From contig OZ017797.1 of assembly GCA_963969395.1 (NCBI GenBank), positions 14,880,001 through 14,944,000 of the forward strand: a stretch of 64,000 nt of DNA, given 5' to 3'. Made by a program: the position numbers and the translations under genes. The notes below the pieces were generated by a model that ran no database searches, was not told the DNA's origin, and was given only the letters and a program-made list of their open reading frames with translations. This document shows positions 1-10,526 of this stretch, one piece after another. Position 1 is the first letter of the stretch, and each line of letters begins with the position of its first letter. This DNA comes from Pseudoscleropodium purum. Lineage: Eukaryota; Streptophyta; Bryopsida; Hypnales; Brachytheciaceae.

Positions 1-258
1 GGTGCACATTCTAGGAAGAAAAATATGCACTTATCGTCTATTCCATCATCATGTACCAATGCAATCATCATGCTGGTGCGTGGGTTTGAAAATGTAAGCA
101 TGTGAGCTTTGAGCATATGTAGAAGTAGATATCTTACAATCAGTGAAGGTGCTTATAATATATACACCTATAATATAAGTATCTATAACACAATTATACT
201 ATAATCATGGGAGTTTTTTATAATATAAACACATATAAAATAGGTGTATTTTAGTCTT
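1..258 (+). mobile_element. M1 repeat copy 1, left part
   Basis: From about position 68 this matches a ~230-bp repeat found three more times (18060-18260, 24219-24455 reversed, 49266-49490). Shared words include AGTAGATATC, TATAATATA runs and ATAGGTGTAT. The match stops at 258, where a TTAA-flanked element begins, and resumes at 1133. Copies share imperfect inverted ends, with GATGCTAGTGTGTGA at one end and, on the opposite strand, GGTTGCTACTATGTGA at the other. They are non-coding and MITE-like. Positions 1-67 are unassigned. Confidence 0.6.
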
Positions 259-1132
259 TTAATACTTAAAGGACCAAGTTGCGTTTTTTGGCAACATAGA
301 AATTTTGGGCAACTCATTAGAAATGAAGGTTTTTAGTTTTTTGCTTTCAAATTTTTACACAACATGTGGACAAGGAATATCTTGTAAGGCCCAACAATTT
401 TCATGGCTTCTGACTACATGGTTAAAAAATTATTGTATAATACATGATTTGTTTCTCAACTCAAGTAGCTTGGGGAGATTTTAGAAAAAATCACTTTTTT
501 CATAAACGAAAATTTGAAATTGGTTCTCTGTCTTTATGTGCGTGTGTGTGTAAAACTTTAGATCATTCCATTTTTATTAACGAGATAAAAGTTATGAAGA
601 GTTTTAGTTTGTGGGTAGTTATGGAATCTCTACTTTAAAATAAACTTTGTAGTCCTTTATTTAACTCAATTTTCAAGATTTTTGGAAGAAAAAAGAAAAC
701 ATAGGATGTAAATTGTCTATTACAATATTACAACTACTTTTTTTTACTTACTATTTTTTTCCTATATGTTATATAATTCAAAATGATCTGAAATTGTTAA
801 GCATGTAGCCAACTTGACTTGAAGAATGAAATCAAAGAAGCACCATCATTTCATACATTTTTCCATACAAATGTGACCTCATTGCAATGGAGCTGCCCGT
901 TTTTTCGCAGGGCCTAAAAATAGAATTTTGTCAATTCAAACACTAATATCTTACACTCTACATGATGAAAATTTTTGAAATTTTTTCTACATATTTTCAA
1001 ACTAGATTACTATAAGATCCCATAGTTACATGTGTCCAAAAATGTTTTAAAATAAAAAATTGATACTTGTATTAGAAATGGCGATTTGGAGCATTTTTTA
1101 AGAAAATATAGTCAAGGAACATTAGGGGTTAA
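259..1132 (+). mobile_element. TTAA-flanked inverted-repeat element, copy 1 (nested in M1)
   Basis: TTAA stands at 259-262 and again at 1129-1132. The left end reads TACTTAAAGGACC. The right end read in reverse is CCCCTAATGTTCC. Related copies show the family ends more cleanly as CCCCTAAAGGACC and CCCTTAAAGTTCC. The interior is AT-rich and non-coding, and is shared with copies near 18.4, 28.2, 30.7, 40.9 and 55.7 kb. Shared words include CTTTATTTAACTCAATTTTC, TACTTACTATTTTTTTC and GAGCTGCCCG. The M1 repeat continues directly on the far side, so this insertion is younger than M1 copy 1. Confidence 0.7.
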
Positions 1133-1192
1133 GCTCATAGGCTCATACTTCTCTACTCATACTCCTATGGAAACATAATAGTAACTGTCCTA
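1133..1192 (+). mobile_element. M1 repeat copy 1, right part
   Basis: GCTCATAGGCTCATACTTCT and the following bases match the right end of the other M1 copies (for example TAAGCTCCTAGGCTCATAG near 49460). With 68-258 this makes one M1 copy split by the element at 259-1132. Confidence 0.55.
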
Positions 1193-2555
1193 GTGAAGTA
1201 CATTCTAGAAAGAAAATGTGCACTATTTGTACATGATGATGGAATGGGGAACATAAATGGGAATAGATGCATCTGCCTTCAAAGCTCAAATGAGTGAGGC
1301 AAAAATTAGTTTCCTAGAATTTCAATGCTATTTTAACTTCTGCAAGGACTTAGCTCCCCATGACCAAGGTCATCGCAAAAATCGCTTTCATTGTTGGACC
1401 AATCAATGCATTTTTTGTTTCTACATTAAGTAATGAAGTCATCCTTCAATCACTTTTCAGCCTCAATGTCCTTCAAGAGTAGGATTAAACCTTCAAAAGG
1501 ACATGTATGCATGCTCCATGGCCACATTGTTCAAACCCTTGAAATTCAATTTGGTCTTTAGAATTGTCTTTAATTTTTAAATTCACATTTATACTACTCA
1601 AGACCAAATGTTTTGTAGGAATTTTTAAAAATGGAATGTTTTTGTGAAAATCGGAATCGTTCAAATTTTAACAATAAAAAAGTATGCAAAGGGATAAATA
1701 TAACAAGTAAAATTAAAATTAATTCTTGAAGGACTCAAGAGTGTGCTTTGAAATTTTTGAAAATTCAACAAGATTCTATTGGGTTTATATTTTGGAATTT
1801 TTTTTATAAATTTGTCAAATAGTTCCTAATCATCATATTCTACATAATTATGCAACTTTTTTTTTTCATTATTATTATGATAAATATTGCAAAAACAATA
1901 AGATTCTCTTAGTGTGATAATTATTTAATGACCTTCAAGTGAATTCTTTAGTATTATCAACTACTTAAGTTGAGAAATCCACGCATTTTTTCCTTAAAAT
2001 CTTGAAAGATAAAATCGCAACTTTGATGAAAATTTATTTTTGAAGTTTGAGCATTATAATTATTTATTATTTATTTTATATATTTTAAATTGAAAGAGGA
2101 TATAATTTAATAAATTAGCTAAAAGGACTATTGGTTGGATCTTCGAACTAAAGTAATAAATTATTTGAATTATTTTCAAAATAATTTTTTAATGTGAGTT
2201 TTGACCTTTTGATGTGAAGTAATTTTAGAGTTGATATGATGTTATAAAGTTTGAAAATTGTCCAATAATTATAATTCAAAGGTTTAATAATAATTATAGA
2301 AAAATAAATGATCAAAAATATTAATATTATAGAAAAATCTGTATGTAAGATATTAAAATATTAATAAAATAAAACAGAATATTTGGTATTATTAAATAAA
2401 ACATTAGATCATGATTTAAGATCTGCAAATCTAAAACTTTATATTGTCACATTCCTTTACTAATCCCACGTTGTCACATACTCATTTTCATACACTACAA
2501 AATCCTTCACAATTACAAGCACTTTCATTGCATAGAGTGTGCTAATAAAAAATTA
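1193..2555. other. AT-rich DNA without recognised feature
   Basis: There are only short open frames, A- and T-runs and a weakly CACTA-like CACTACAAAA at 2493. I see no gene or repeat that I can delimit. Confidence 0.5.
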
Positions 2556-2559
2556 AAGA

Positions 2560-5215
2560 GTGTGAACTCCGCAACAACGCTAGCATGTGAGTGTGTGAGC
2601 ATGAGCCTATAAACGGTGAGCAGGGATTGTGTGAGCCTAGAGCCTAGAAATTTAGAATATGATGTAATTTCTAAAATAAATTGGTTGAAATGGTTGAAAG
2701 ATTGATTTTTTTTCATAACAATTTATAATATTTAGAAAATATGACCTATTACCATGGGACCTATGACCGTGGATTTTAGATCTAGAAGCTCAGGAAGTTG
2801 GTGCTATTGTATGTTTTGAAGTTTATATTACATTCTAAAAAGTCATCCTATAGTGAGTTAATTAAGTGAGAGTACAAATAATTTAAAGGCAATTCTAAGG
2901 ATGAGAGAAAGACAAATTCAATGAAAATATCATAGATTGTAGAATATTGTGTACATAATATAATATTCTCACATTATAGCAAGGAATACATATTGGAATA
3001 TGAATATAAGATTTTGCTACTTGAATTTGGAGATTTTGAAGATAATATTTTTGTACTATGTATCTACTTTATATCATGCTAATACTTGTCAATTAACTTG
3101 CTCATTTGCACATCTTAATGATTCTAACAACAATAAACACTTGCTCAACTTCATCCAAACTAAGAATAAAAGCATAGATGAACATGTCTGTCTTATAATC
3201 TACTTTGTAGAAGTTATAAAAGATGTAATAAAGGTATTTGCATTTTTTGTAAATGCCACACTTTCCAATGGAAGTTCCATTCATACTTCTATAATGAAGA
3301 CAATTATAAAATGGAAAATTGCAAAGTATGATGTTATGGACCTTTTGGTTAAGGTTAGTCCCAAACAAAAGCATAATAATAGCATTAAGTCTAAGGCAAA
3401 AAAGGAAGTTCACCTTAATGATATTTGCGGTAACATTCCTTACACTTTTTCATTGATTTTAGTGATTTTCAATGGGTGCCTTATTACTTTGGCAAACTTA
3501 TTTGCCATTTCAAATGGAGGACATTCTTTAAGTATGGGCTAGACAAGAATGAGTCCACAACACAAGTTCAAATATCTTAAACAAAATGATTAAATGTCAA
3601 GGTGACATCAAATTGGTCAATTGTAGGCAAAATCCAACTTTTTGAAGCTTAATGATTTTGGTACAAGATTGGTATGAGTAAGAACATGCCAAACCTTGGG
3701 GGATCTCAAGTCCGGTAAAAATATAGAAAATCTTAGGTTTCATAATGTATCATGCAATTTGGTTTGTGCAAAACCAAAAATTGACTTAGTTAGAATTGTC
3801 GTGTCTTTATTCTCATGCTTCTACCCTTTGTAAGTAGGGACAACAATGAACTTTTCATGCCTAATAATCAATATCTTGCATTTGACATGTATGCACTTTT
3901 GAATGGTATGATATTGTTTCCTTGACTTGTATGAAATTCTCACTATGTATCATTTCAATGTATTGCTAGTTGTTTCCACTACAAATCAGGTATGGAGTAT
4001 GACTGTATTGAACTCCTCAAATGTATAGTCTAGAGATGCACTCTAATAGTGACCAATTTAGTTTGAATCCAAAGATGAAAGAAGTTAATCTTCTTCGGTT
4101 GATGAGAATCACCTTCAAAATCAATTAGAAGATCCAATTTCTTTTTGTTGGACTCAAATACCTCTTCCATCTCTAAATGCAGAATTTGAGTGTAGATGTC
4201 TTTTATTCGAAGCATCTCACTATGGGCGTTTGTGATTTTCTTTCCATCTCTACATGACTTGACTCTCTTCAATTACAAAGCCTTTTTAGAGAGGCCTTTT
4301 GTAGAAGATCCTTTACAAAGGCCATATAGTTGGTCATCTACATGAAGACTCAAATCTAATCATTACAAGTGGCAACTAACATTTTAAATCTACATTTCTC
4401 AAAAGTTTGCATCCATTTGTAGTGCATTGTTTCTTTGAGGTTGCACATTAGGACATCTACTAGTTCTTCTATTCTCAATTTTTTATGAATGAAGTCATTG
4501 TTTAAATAGTTTATAATTTAGAGTTTAAGATAGGAAATAGGAAGAAAAAAAGATGTTAAAGGTAAAACCATTTCTATGAATCCACCCTATTAAAGTATCA
4601 AAAGTATCAAAATGTGATTCAATCTCCCAATAAGTTTATGAATTGCCGATTTTAATGCAACATTAGGGGAGCACTAACAAGCTTTGATTTCTAAATACAT
4701 CTTATTTGCTTCAAACAGTTATGTTGCATACTTGTACTGCATGTAGAGTCAGATATGCTAGTTCAAGAATTCTTTGTTGATTAGCTTCTTTGTGAGCTTG
4801 TGCATGTTTGTTGCCCAATGGAACAAGCAAGTCCTTTCATGATCTACCATTGGAACAAACAGATCCTTCGACCTATACAGAATGTAAATTATATTAGAGT
4901 TGTCTTTAGCACTATCATACATGAATCCTTTGAAGGTTGGATCCAACACCTTATTTTCTACAATGACCTATAATAATGCCAAAAATGAGCTAGCTTTCAC
5001 TATCCTAAGCAATTTGTATATCACAAACTGCAATAGTCATGATTTTGCAATGAATAGAGTCATAAATGTGACAAGTGATAGTTGTCCTTGATTTCACCCT
5101 CTTCACATGATCAAATATGACAAAGCAGTTTTCAATGTCATCACTTGGTTGCATTTGTCTTACAAGATCAATTCCACTTCTAAATCCATCGACAATCATT
5201 TAAACAAATACCATA
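2560..5215. mobile_element. Decayed DNA transposon, copy 1 (longer copy)
   Basis: The left end AACGCTAGCATGTGAG and the ~500 bp that follow match 35019-35505. The right part carries minus-strand transposase remnants that match those of the second copy. The left-end sequence also resembles the left end of the short M1 repeats, so M1 may be a non-autonomous relative. An open frame of 180 codons on the plus strand (3000-3542) lies inside. It has no recognised domain, is rich in Ile, Asn and Lys as expected from AT-rich DNA, and is probably chance or debris. The right terminus is not defined. Confidence 0.5.
4600..5215 (-). pseudogene. Decayed transposase, MULE-like type
   Basis: Translated segments in order are 5199-5005 (with IENCFVIFDHVKRVKS, then YDSIHCKIMTIAVCDIQ) and 4949-4758 (with FKGFMYDSAKDN, VPMVDHERTCLFHWA, then KLTKKLINKEFLN). 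These are followed by a stop-ridden stretch that still reads like YMQYKYAT and LFEANKMYLEIKA. The order and spacing match a transposase-like protein that I recall from non-flowering plants, with an HVKRV...MTIAVCDMQ block, an FKGFMADSA block, and a CLxHW block before a QYKNAKT-like helix. Stops and frame changes separate the blocks, so it is dead. The MULE assignment is from memory and would need a profile search. Confidence 0.5.
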
Positions 5216-5524
5216 TTCAAATAGCAAGTTCAAATTAATTATATTGAAAAATAAGTGCCAATTTTTTTTTCAATCTAGGACCAAATATTTAAATTTACAA
5301 AAAAATATAAATATGATTTGTCAAAAATCAAAAGAATCCAGTAACAATTCATCTGACCATATGTTAAATGTCATTTGATCATCTACTACCAAATTTTTTT
5401 TGATGGTTGAATGAAAGAATTACTTCATTGACATTTAATGAGATTGAAGGATTGATAGATTGTTTTTATAATGAAACCTATTGTCTTTAAGAATCTTTAT
5501 TGGGTATGGAAAAATTTGAAGATG
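5216..5524. other. AT-rich DNA without recognised feature
   Basis: I see no gene or repeat here that is shared with the rest of the window. Confidence 0.5.
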
Positions 5525-6058
5525 AGAGCTTGACCACTCATTGTCAAAATGCATGAATTGTGTTCAATAGAAAACTTCAAACCTCATTTTGGCACAATGG
5601 AAAGATTTTTTTCAAAATACTTTGAACTGAGAAAAGTTAGAAAATCAAGTTTAATTTCCTTCCAAATAATCTATTTGTGATTATGAGTCTTCAAAAGAAA
5701 GTCATGAACAAAATGTAGAGAGATTGTTTAAACATGTCAAAGAAATTATCATTTCCAACCTTTCTTTGAATTTTGTTCATAATTTTCTTTTAGAGACTTG
5801 AAATCTCAAATGGATTTAAAAAAATGAAATTTAACTTGATTTCCAAACTTTTCTTAGTTCAAAGTTTTAAGAAAAAAATTATTCTACTATGAAAAAATGA
5901 GGTTCAAAGTTTTATGTTGAACACAATTCCTACTTTTAACTTCACTATGTATGAGCGGTTGAGCTCCTAATAATCCTAATTTGCATATCCCACATGGGTT
6001 GTTTTACCTCCTACCATCCCACTTGTATAAGGACCTTATCTTCTCTCCTAGAATTGCT
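5525..6058 (+). mobile_element. Foldback-family (F) element, copy 1
   Basis: Arms at about 5550-5740 and 5745-5945 are imperfect inverted repeats of each other. For example GAATTGTGTTCAA near the left end is mirrored by TTGAACACAATTC on the right, and ATGAACAAAAT lies near the centre of both arms. A non-inverted flank (GAGCTCCTAATAATCCTAAT to CTTATCTTCTCTCC) is shared with the copies at 20309-20890 and 37341-37853. It is non-coding. Confidence 0.6.
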
Positions 6059-6059
6059 C

Positions 6060-7400
6060 AAAAATTTTAGCTTTTGAATCTATGTAATCAAAACTTGAAA
6101 TGTTTTTGGGCCTTCTTAAATTCTAGCTTTCAACGGTTATGGTTTTGGGGATTCAAATTTGTTTTTAGCATATGCAAAAGTTTGGTCAAATGTTGAAATT
6201 TTTTGGGCCTTCTAAACCCCTGTCATTAACGACTACGGTTTTAGGGATTCAAATTTGTTTCCAGCATATGCAAGAATTAGTCAAATTTTGAAATTTTGGG
6301 GGCCTTTCTAGAACCATAGCCGTTAATGGCTACCGTTTTCAACATTCAAATTTGTTTCCAGCATATGCAAAAATTAGTCAAATGTTGAAATTTTTCGGGC
6401 TTTCTTAAACTTCAGCCATTAACAACTATGGTTTTGAAGATTCAAATTTGTTTATAACATATGCAAGAATTAGTTAAATGTTCAAACTTTTAGAGCTTTT
6501 CTAGACCCCCAACCGTTAACGGCTATGGTTTTTGAGATTCAAATTTGTTTCTAACATATGCAAAAATTAGTCAAATGTTGGAATTTTTTAGGCTTTCTTA
6601 GACCCCCAATCGTTAATGGCTACGATTTTTGAGAATCAAATTTGTTTCCAACATATGCAAGAATTAGTTAAATGTTAAAATTTTTGGAGCCTTTCTAAAC
6701 CCCCTATCGTTAACGACTACAGTTTTTGAGATTCAAATTTGTTTATAACATATGCAAAAATTAGTCAAATGTTGAAATTTTTAGAGCCTTTCTAAACCCC
6801 CTATCGTTAACGGCTACAATTTTTGAGATTCAAATTTGTTTCTAGCATATGCAAAAATTAGTCAAATGTTGAAAAAATTTGGGCCTTCTTAGACCCCTAG
6901 CTGTCAATGGCTACGGTTCTAGGGATTCAAATTTGATTGTTGTATATGCAAAAATTAGTCAAATGTTTAAATTTTTTGGGCCTTCCTAGACCTTTAGCCA
7001 TTAACAACTATGGTTTTGAGGATTCAAATTTGTTTCCAACATATGCAAGAACTAGTCAAATGTTGAAATCTTTTTGGACCTTCCTAAACCCCAACCGTTA
7101 ATAGCCACTATTTTGAGGATTCAAAGTTGCTTGCAACATATGCAAAAATTTGGTTCAAATGTTAAAAAAAAAATTGCCCTCTAAGTGTATAGCTGTTTAT
7201 GCCTACAATTTGGAGGATTCAAATTTGCTTATAGCATATGTGAAAATTTGGTCAAATGCTAAAAAAAAATTGACCATCTAAGTGCACAATTGTTAACAGC
7301 TACGATTTAGGAGATTCAAATTTGCTTGTAGCATATGCAAGAATTTGATCGAATACTAAAAATTCTGGACTTTTCTAGTGCATTAACAACTACTATGTTG
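6060..7400 (+). repeat. Tandem array, ~97-bp unit, about 14 copies
   Basis: GATTCAAATTTG recurs with starts near 6151, 6247, 6344, 6440, 6537, 6634, 6731, 6828, 6925, 7022, 7119, 7217 and 7314, which is 96-98 bp apart. Each unit has GATTCAAATTTGTTTC, then CATATGCAA, a GTCAAATGTTGAAA block, then CTAAACCCC, and a palindrome-centred CCGTTAACGGCTA block. Units diverge gradually, and the last two carry A-runs. It is a local satellite that I do not see elsewhere in the window. CCGTTAACGG is self-complementary and contains a MYB-type AACGG core, but a regulatory role is speculation. Confidence 0.9.
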
Positions 7401-8600
7401 AATTATATGTTGTACAATACATATACACAATGTTGATTTTTTCAATCTTGATTTAAATGTAATTTCAAAGATGTTGACACAAAGAGATCCACAAGCATAG
7501 AGATTGATGCTATACTTTAACTTTTTTTTAAAGATCAACTAGAATTGCATGGCTTTTTAAAGGAGACTATGAATACTTTTTCTTATCTTGAGAGGTTGAG
7601 GTATCAACTAAGAACAAAATCAAAAATCCGTATTCCTTAATGTTATCTGATTTCTTTACCGGTTGTTAGACCTTTTTTGAAGAATAATCCATGAATCTAG
7701 TTGAACATTTTCTTACTTATGGTTATATGGAAAAAATGGAGTTTTCTATGTGGCTTTGGAGAATAATGAAGTGAAGATAGTAGATGTTACAAATGATATT
7801 AATTATTGAAATGTGGAGTGCCAATTAGGTGCAAGCAAATGTTGCATTTGAGAAAGAACTAAAAAATGATAAAGAGTTCAAAATTTTTTTACCACGATAT
7901 TTATATTGTGGGATAGCTACTATCATCTACAAGCATGTTTGCCTATTATCAATCCTAATTATGTAGATGAGTTCATGTGGCATTATATTATTGTAAGTAT
8001 TGTTTTGGAGGTCAAGAGGTACATTGCAACTACATTGGTAGCATTACATAATGTCAATTGGTAATTCTTTATATTTCATTATCATTGTTTATTTCTTTTC
8101 AATTCTTAATCTCTAAAGCTTGTTTGGTTTGGACCATTACAATTGTCTTTATTCTACCTTGTTTTGTTTAATGTTCACTTCACATATTTAAATACAAAAA
8201 ATCTTATTTTGCCACGAGAAACCAAAATTTCCATGTTTCCATAAATCTCGTTCACAAACTTCATTACATTCAAAGTGTTGCTAAGCAACCATTCTCATAT
8301 TTTGAAAAATTTGTTTCCAATGAAGATTTTATTGTAGCTAAAGCCAAACAAAAGTCAAATTAAAGAATTTAGTTCATTCCAACTTTTAAAGCTCTAAATG
8401 GAGTCATATTTAAGGTTCACGTCTAATGTTTTATTTTCAATTTCATATTTTTTTCAATTTTTAGGGCTTTCCCTTGTTCTTGTTGTTAATTTGAATTGAT
8501 ATTATATTGCTCTATTATATATTATAATATTTAGATTTATGGATTGCTTACCTTATCCCAAAAAACTTTCACCTTTCCTAACTTTTGTATATGGTATCTA
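7401..8600. other. AT-rich DNA, possible old coding debris
   Basis: There is no intact frame. Around 7740-8060 a plus-strand translation has fewer stops than the surroundings and might be transposase debris, but I recognise no motif. Confidence 0.3.
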
Positions 8601-8848
8601 GACAAATGTCACATTCCTTTGGTGTGTTGGAACCTCCTTCGAGTCCTTTCCCCTTGCCAACAAGAAAATCAATGAAAATTTGACCAGACTAATATTATTA
8701 TTAATACAAAAAGTGGCGGTTTGGGGGTTACCCACCTTACAAATTGTCCTACTTCTTGGAATAAGTTGAGCTGTGCAGGAAGAGAATCCTACCGATTAGG
8801 TCTTGTCTCCCTTACACACCTGCTCCTAACTTACATTGTCTTCCCAAG

Positions 8849-9309
8849 TGTGGCGAAATATCTTGAGTTTTGTATCCCATGATACTATCACGCACTTCAG
8901 TTTGATTGACTCTGTTGTTGTCTTATGGCTGACATTTGAAGGAATGGGAGCCATGAAACTTGCCCCACCCTTTTTTCTGTCAGAGCACATTCTTCTGCTG
9001 GCTCATCTAGTCTGGGGCTTAGTACTAACTGAACTGGAAGCAAATAATATGGGCCTGCTAACAAATTTGATTAGCGCTGCAGCCGAGGTTAACCGAACAT
9101 GCCCTCCACATGAGAATCTTATGGAAAAACTGGTACCCATATCTGGACCTCACCGCACTTTTTTCCAGTTCTTTCTGGACAGATTTCAGGAGGGGGAAAA
9201 CCCACTGCCAGCCAGTCTGCCGCTACAATCCAATTCATCCAATAGTTTGGATGTAAACAACACTTTCAACGACATCCAGAAATGGTTTTCATTGAAAACT
9301 TGCAATTAG
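8849..9309 (+). CDS. Coding-like segment, unknown product (partial)
   Basis: This stretch of about 150 codons lies in clearly less AT-rich DNA. The frame is open from just after a stop at 8827, and a CCCAAG splice-acceptor-like site precedes 8849. No ATG begins it, so it would be an internal exon or remnant. The predicted peptide is amphipathic and helical in look, with SEHILLLAHLVWGLVLTELE, an AEVNRTCPPHENLMEKL stretch, GPHRTFFQFFLDRFQEGE, then a Ser/Asn-rich tail before the stop at 9307. I do not recognise the family. Together with the segments at 9504 and 9784 it may be the 3' part of a gene, but no donor in matching phase links this segment to them convincingly. It could be a pseudogene. 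Confidence 0.3.
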
Positions 9310-9503
9310 AACAGCAGTTGTTGCTCCAGATTTCAAAAAATGTTCTGATAGTAGATCTTTCCATCAGACCTTTGGGAAGACTTTTTTTTTTCAAAAAAAG
9401 AAAAGAAAAGAAAAAGGCAAACCACTGTGCTGCAATCTGCAATCTGCAATCTCAACTTACAAAGTAACGTTAGCAAGCAGCTTTGAATCTTCCATTCTGT
9501 AAG

Positions 9504-9852
9504 GATGAAATCGAGCAACTGAAGCAGATCAGGCGCCAGTGGGACAGAGTGGGAGAGCAAATTCGAAGGAGATTGCCCACCCAGGTGTCGTACATTAAGC
9601 TTACATGTGGTTGTCTCTTTCAGGGAACTTTAAATTCAAGTTCCCTGATTGTACTTTTTTAATGTTAAAATCAACGAAAGAGTGACCTGTTTTCTGGTGG
9701 GAAGGAAGGTTCACTGGAGAGGCTCTCATGGGCAAAGCATGTGCGGAAATCCAGGTGCAGGTGCACTTTGTAGTAAGTTACAGAGAAATGTGAAGCTGCT
9801 GATGGAGCTCAACAACAAGCTAGGATCCAAACAAAACTTAAGCTTACTTTAA
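9504..9852 (+). CDS. Candidate two last exons of an unknown coiled-coil protein
   Basis: Positions 9504-9584 form 27 codons bounded by an AG acceptor and a CAG/GTGTCG donor. They encode a charged helix (DEIEQLKQIRRQWDRVGEQI, then RRRLPTQ). A 199-bp GT-AG gap, whose acceptor is TTACAG, leads to 9784-9852 in the same phase, giving RNVKLLMELNNKLG and a TAA stop. The joined 49 residues look like one coiled coil with regular Leu/Ile spacing. This supports a real gene tail, but no upstream exon is secured and no family is recognised. The base composition is richer in G+C than the neighbouring repeats. Confidence 0.35.
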
Positions 9853-10082
9853 TTTGATTCAGATTGTTTGTGGCTTGCATCATCACCCAAACTGCCAACA
9901 AAATCTGTTCCAACCATTAATAACTGTTTCGACAGTAAGCAGTCCATCTGCTGCTGCCACCGCTGTGAATAATCCCGGGCGTCAGTGTACCTGTGTTGGA
10001 TTTGCAGAAAGAAAAAAAAGCATTGACACTAAGGCCGGGTTCAGACCGGGACTGACGTGCAGTGGTAGTGGATAAAACCGGG

Positions 10083-10526
10083 CTACTGTTTGTCCATTCG
10101 ATCAACCGCTTTGGTGTGGAGGGAAATTGTCATATCGTCATGGATTTCTGAAATCGCAGTTGTTGAAAAAACCTGAAGCTGCACCGCATTGAAGAAGCCA
10201 AGAAAACCCCAACGGCCAAAGTCATTTGTCCTTTGATCACCTCCAGACGTGATCCAAAATTTGTCCACTACAACTATGGCTTCATTTTCAATTTTGGTGG
10301 GAGTGGTTGATAGGATGTGGACTTTATATTGTGAAGTACCCATCCCCTTTGATGTGAATGCCCCAATGGACAAAATCCCATACTCTTCATCTTGTCCACT
10401 ACCACCAAATGTGCCAATGTGAATTGGGTCTATGATCGTTGTCCTGAATAAGGTGTAAATGCCTAAAGAGTGTGGAATTGGTCTATGATCGTTGGCCTGA
10501 ATAAAGTGTAAATGAGATGCCATCAT
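10083..10526 (-). CDS. 147-codon open frame, unknown product
   Basis: It has an ATG at 10526 and a TAG at 10085-10083. The frame is unusually long for this window and lies in less AT-rich DNA. The peptide contains IGTFGGSGQDEEYGILSIG and VVVDKFWITSGGDQRTNDFG, and has no signal peptide or membrane segment. The first part overlaps a short tandem duplication (10421-10510), so the N-terminus is doubtful. I recognise no family. It may be an exon remnant of an opposite-strand gene, or chance. Confidence 0.25.
   Translation of the reverse strand: MMASHLHFIQANDHRPIPHSLGIYTLFRTTIIDPIHIGTFGGSGQDEEYGILSIGAFTSKGMGTSQYKVHILSTTPTKIENEAIVVVDKFWITSGGDQRTNDFGRWGFLGFFNAVQLQVFSTTAISEIHDDMTISLHTKAVDRMDKQ
10421..10515 (+). 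repeat. Short tandem duplication, ~50-bp unit
   Basis: GTCTATGATCGTTG followed by CCTGAATAA and GTGTAAATG occurs twice, starting near 10428 and 10479. One copy has one extra G and a G/T change. Confidence 0.8.

Noticed and set aside
2490..2505. CACTACAAAA as a CACTA transposon end
   Set aside because: It is too short and lacks supporting subterminal repeats or an interrupted repeat.
3000..3542. 180-codon plus-strand open frame as a real gene
   Set aside because: It has no domain and AT-driven composition, and it lies within a decayed transposon.
4900..5091. Plus-strand frame over 4900-5091
   Set aside because: It overlaps the antisense strand of the transposase remnant, which has recognisable protein blocks.
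6060..7400. CRISPR array
   Set aside because: Whole 97-bp units are similar, with no distinct short repeats and unique spacers. The context is a plant nucleus.
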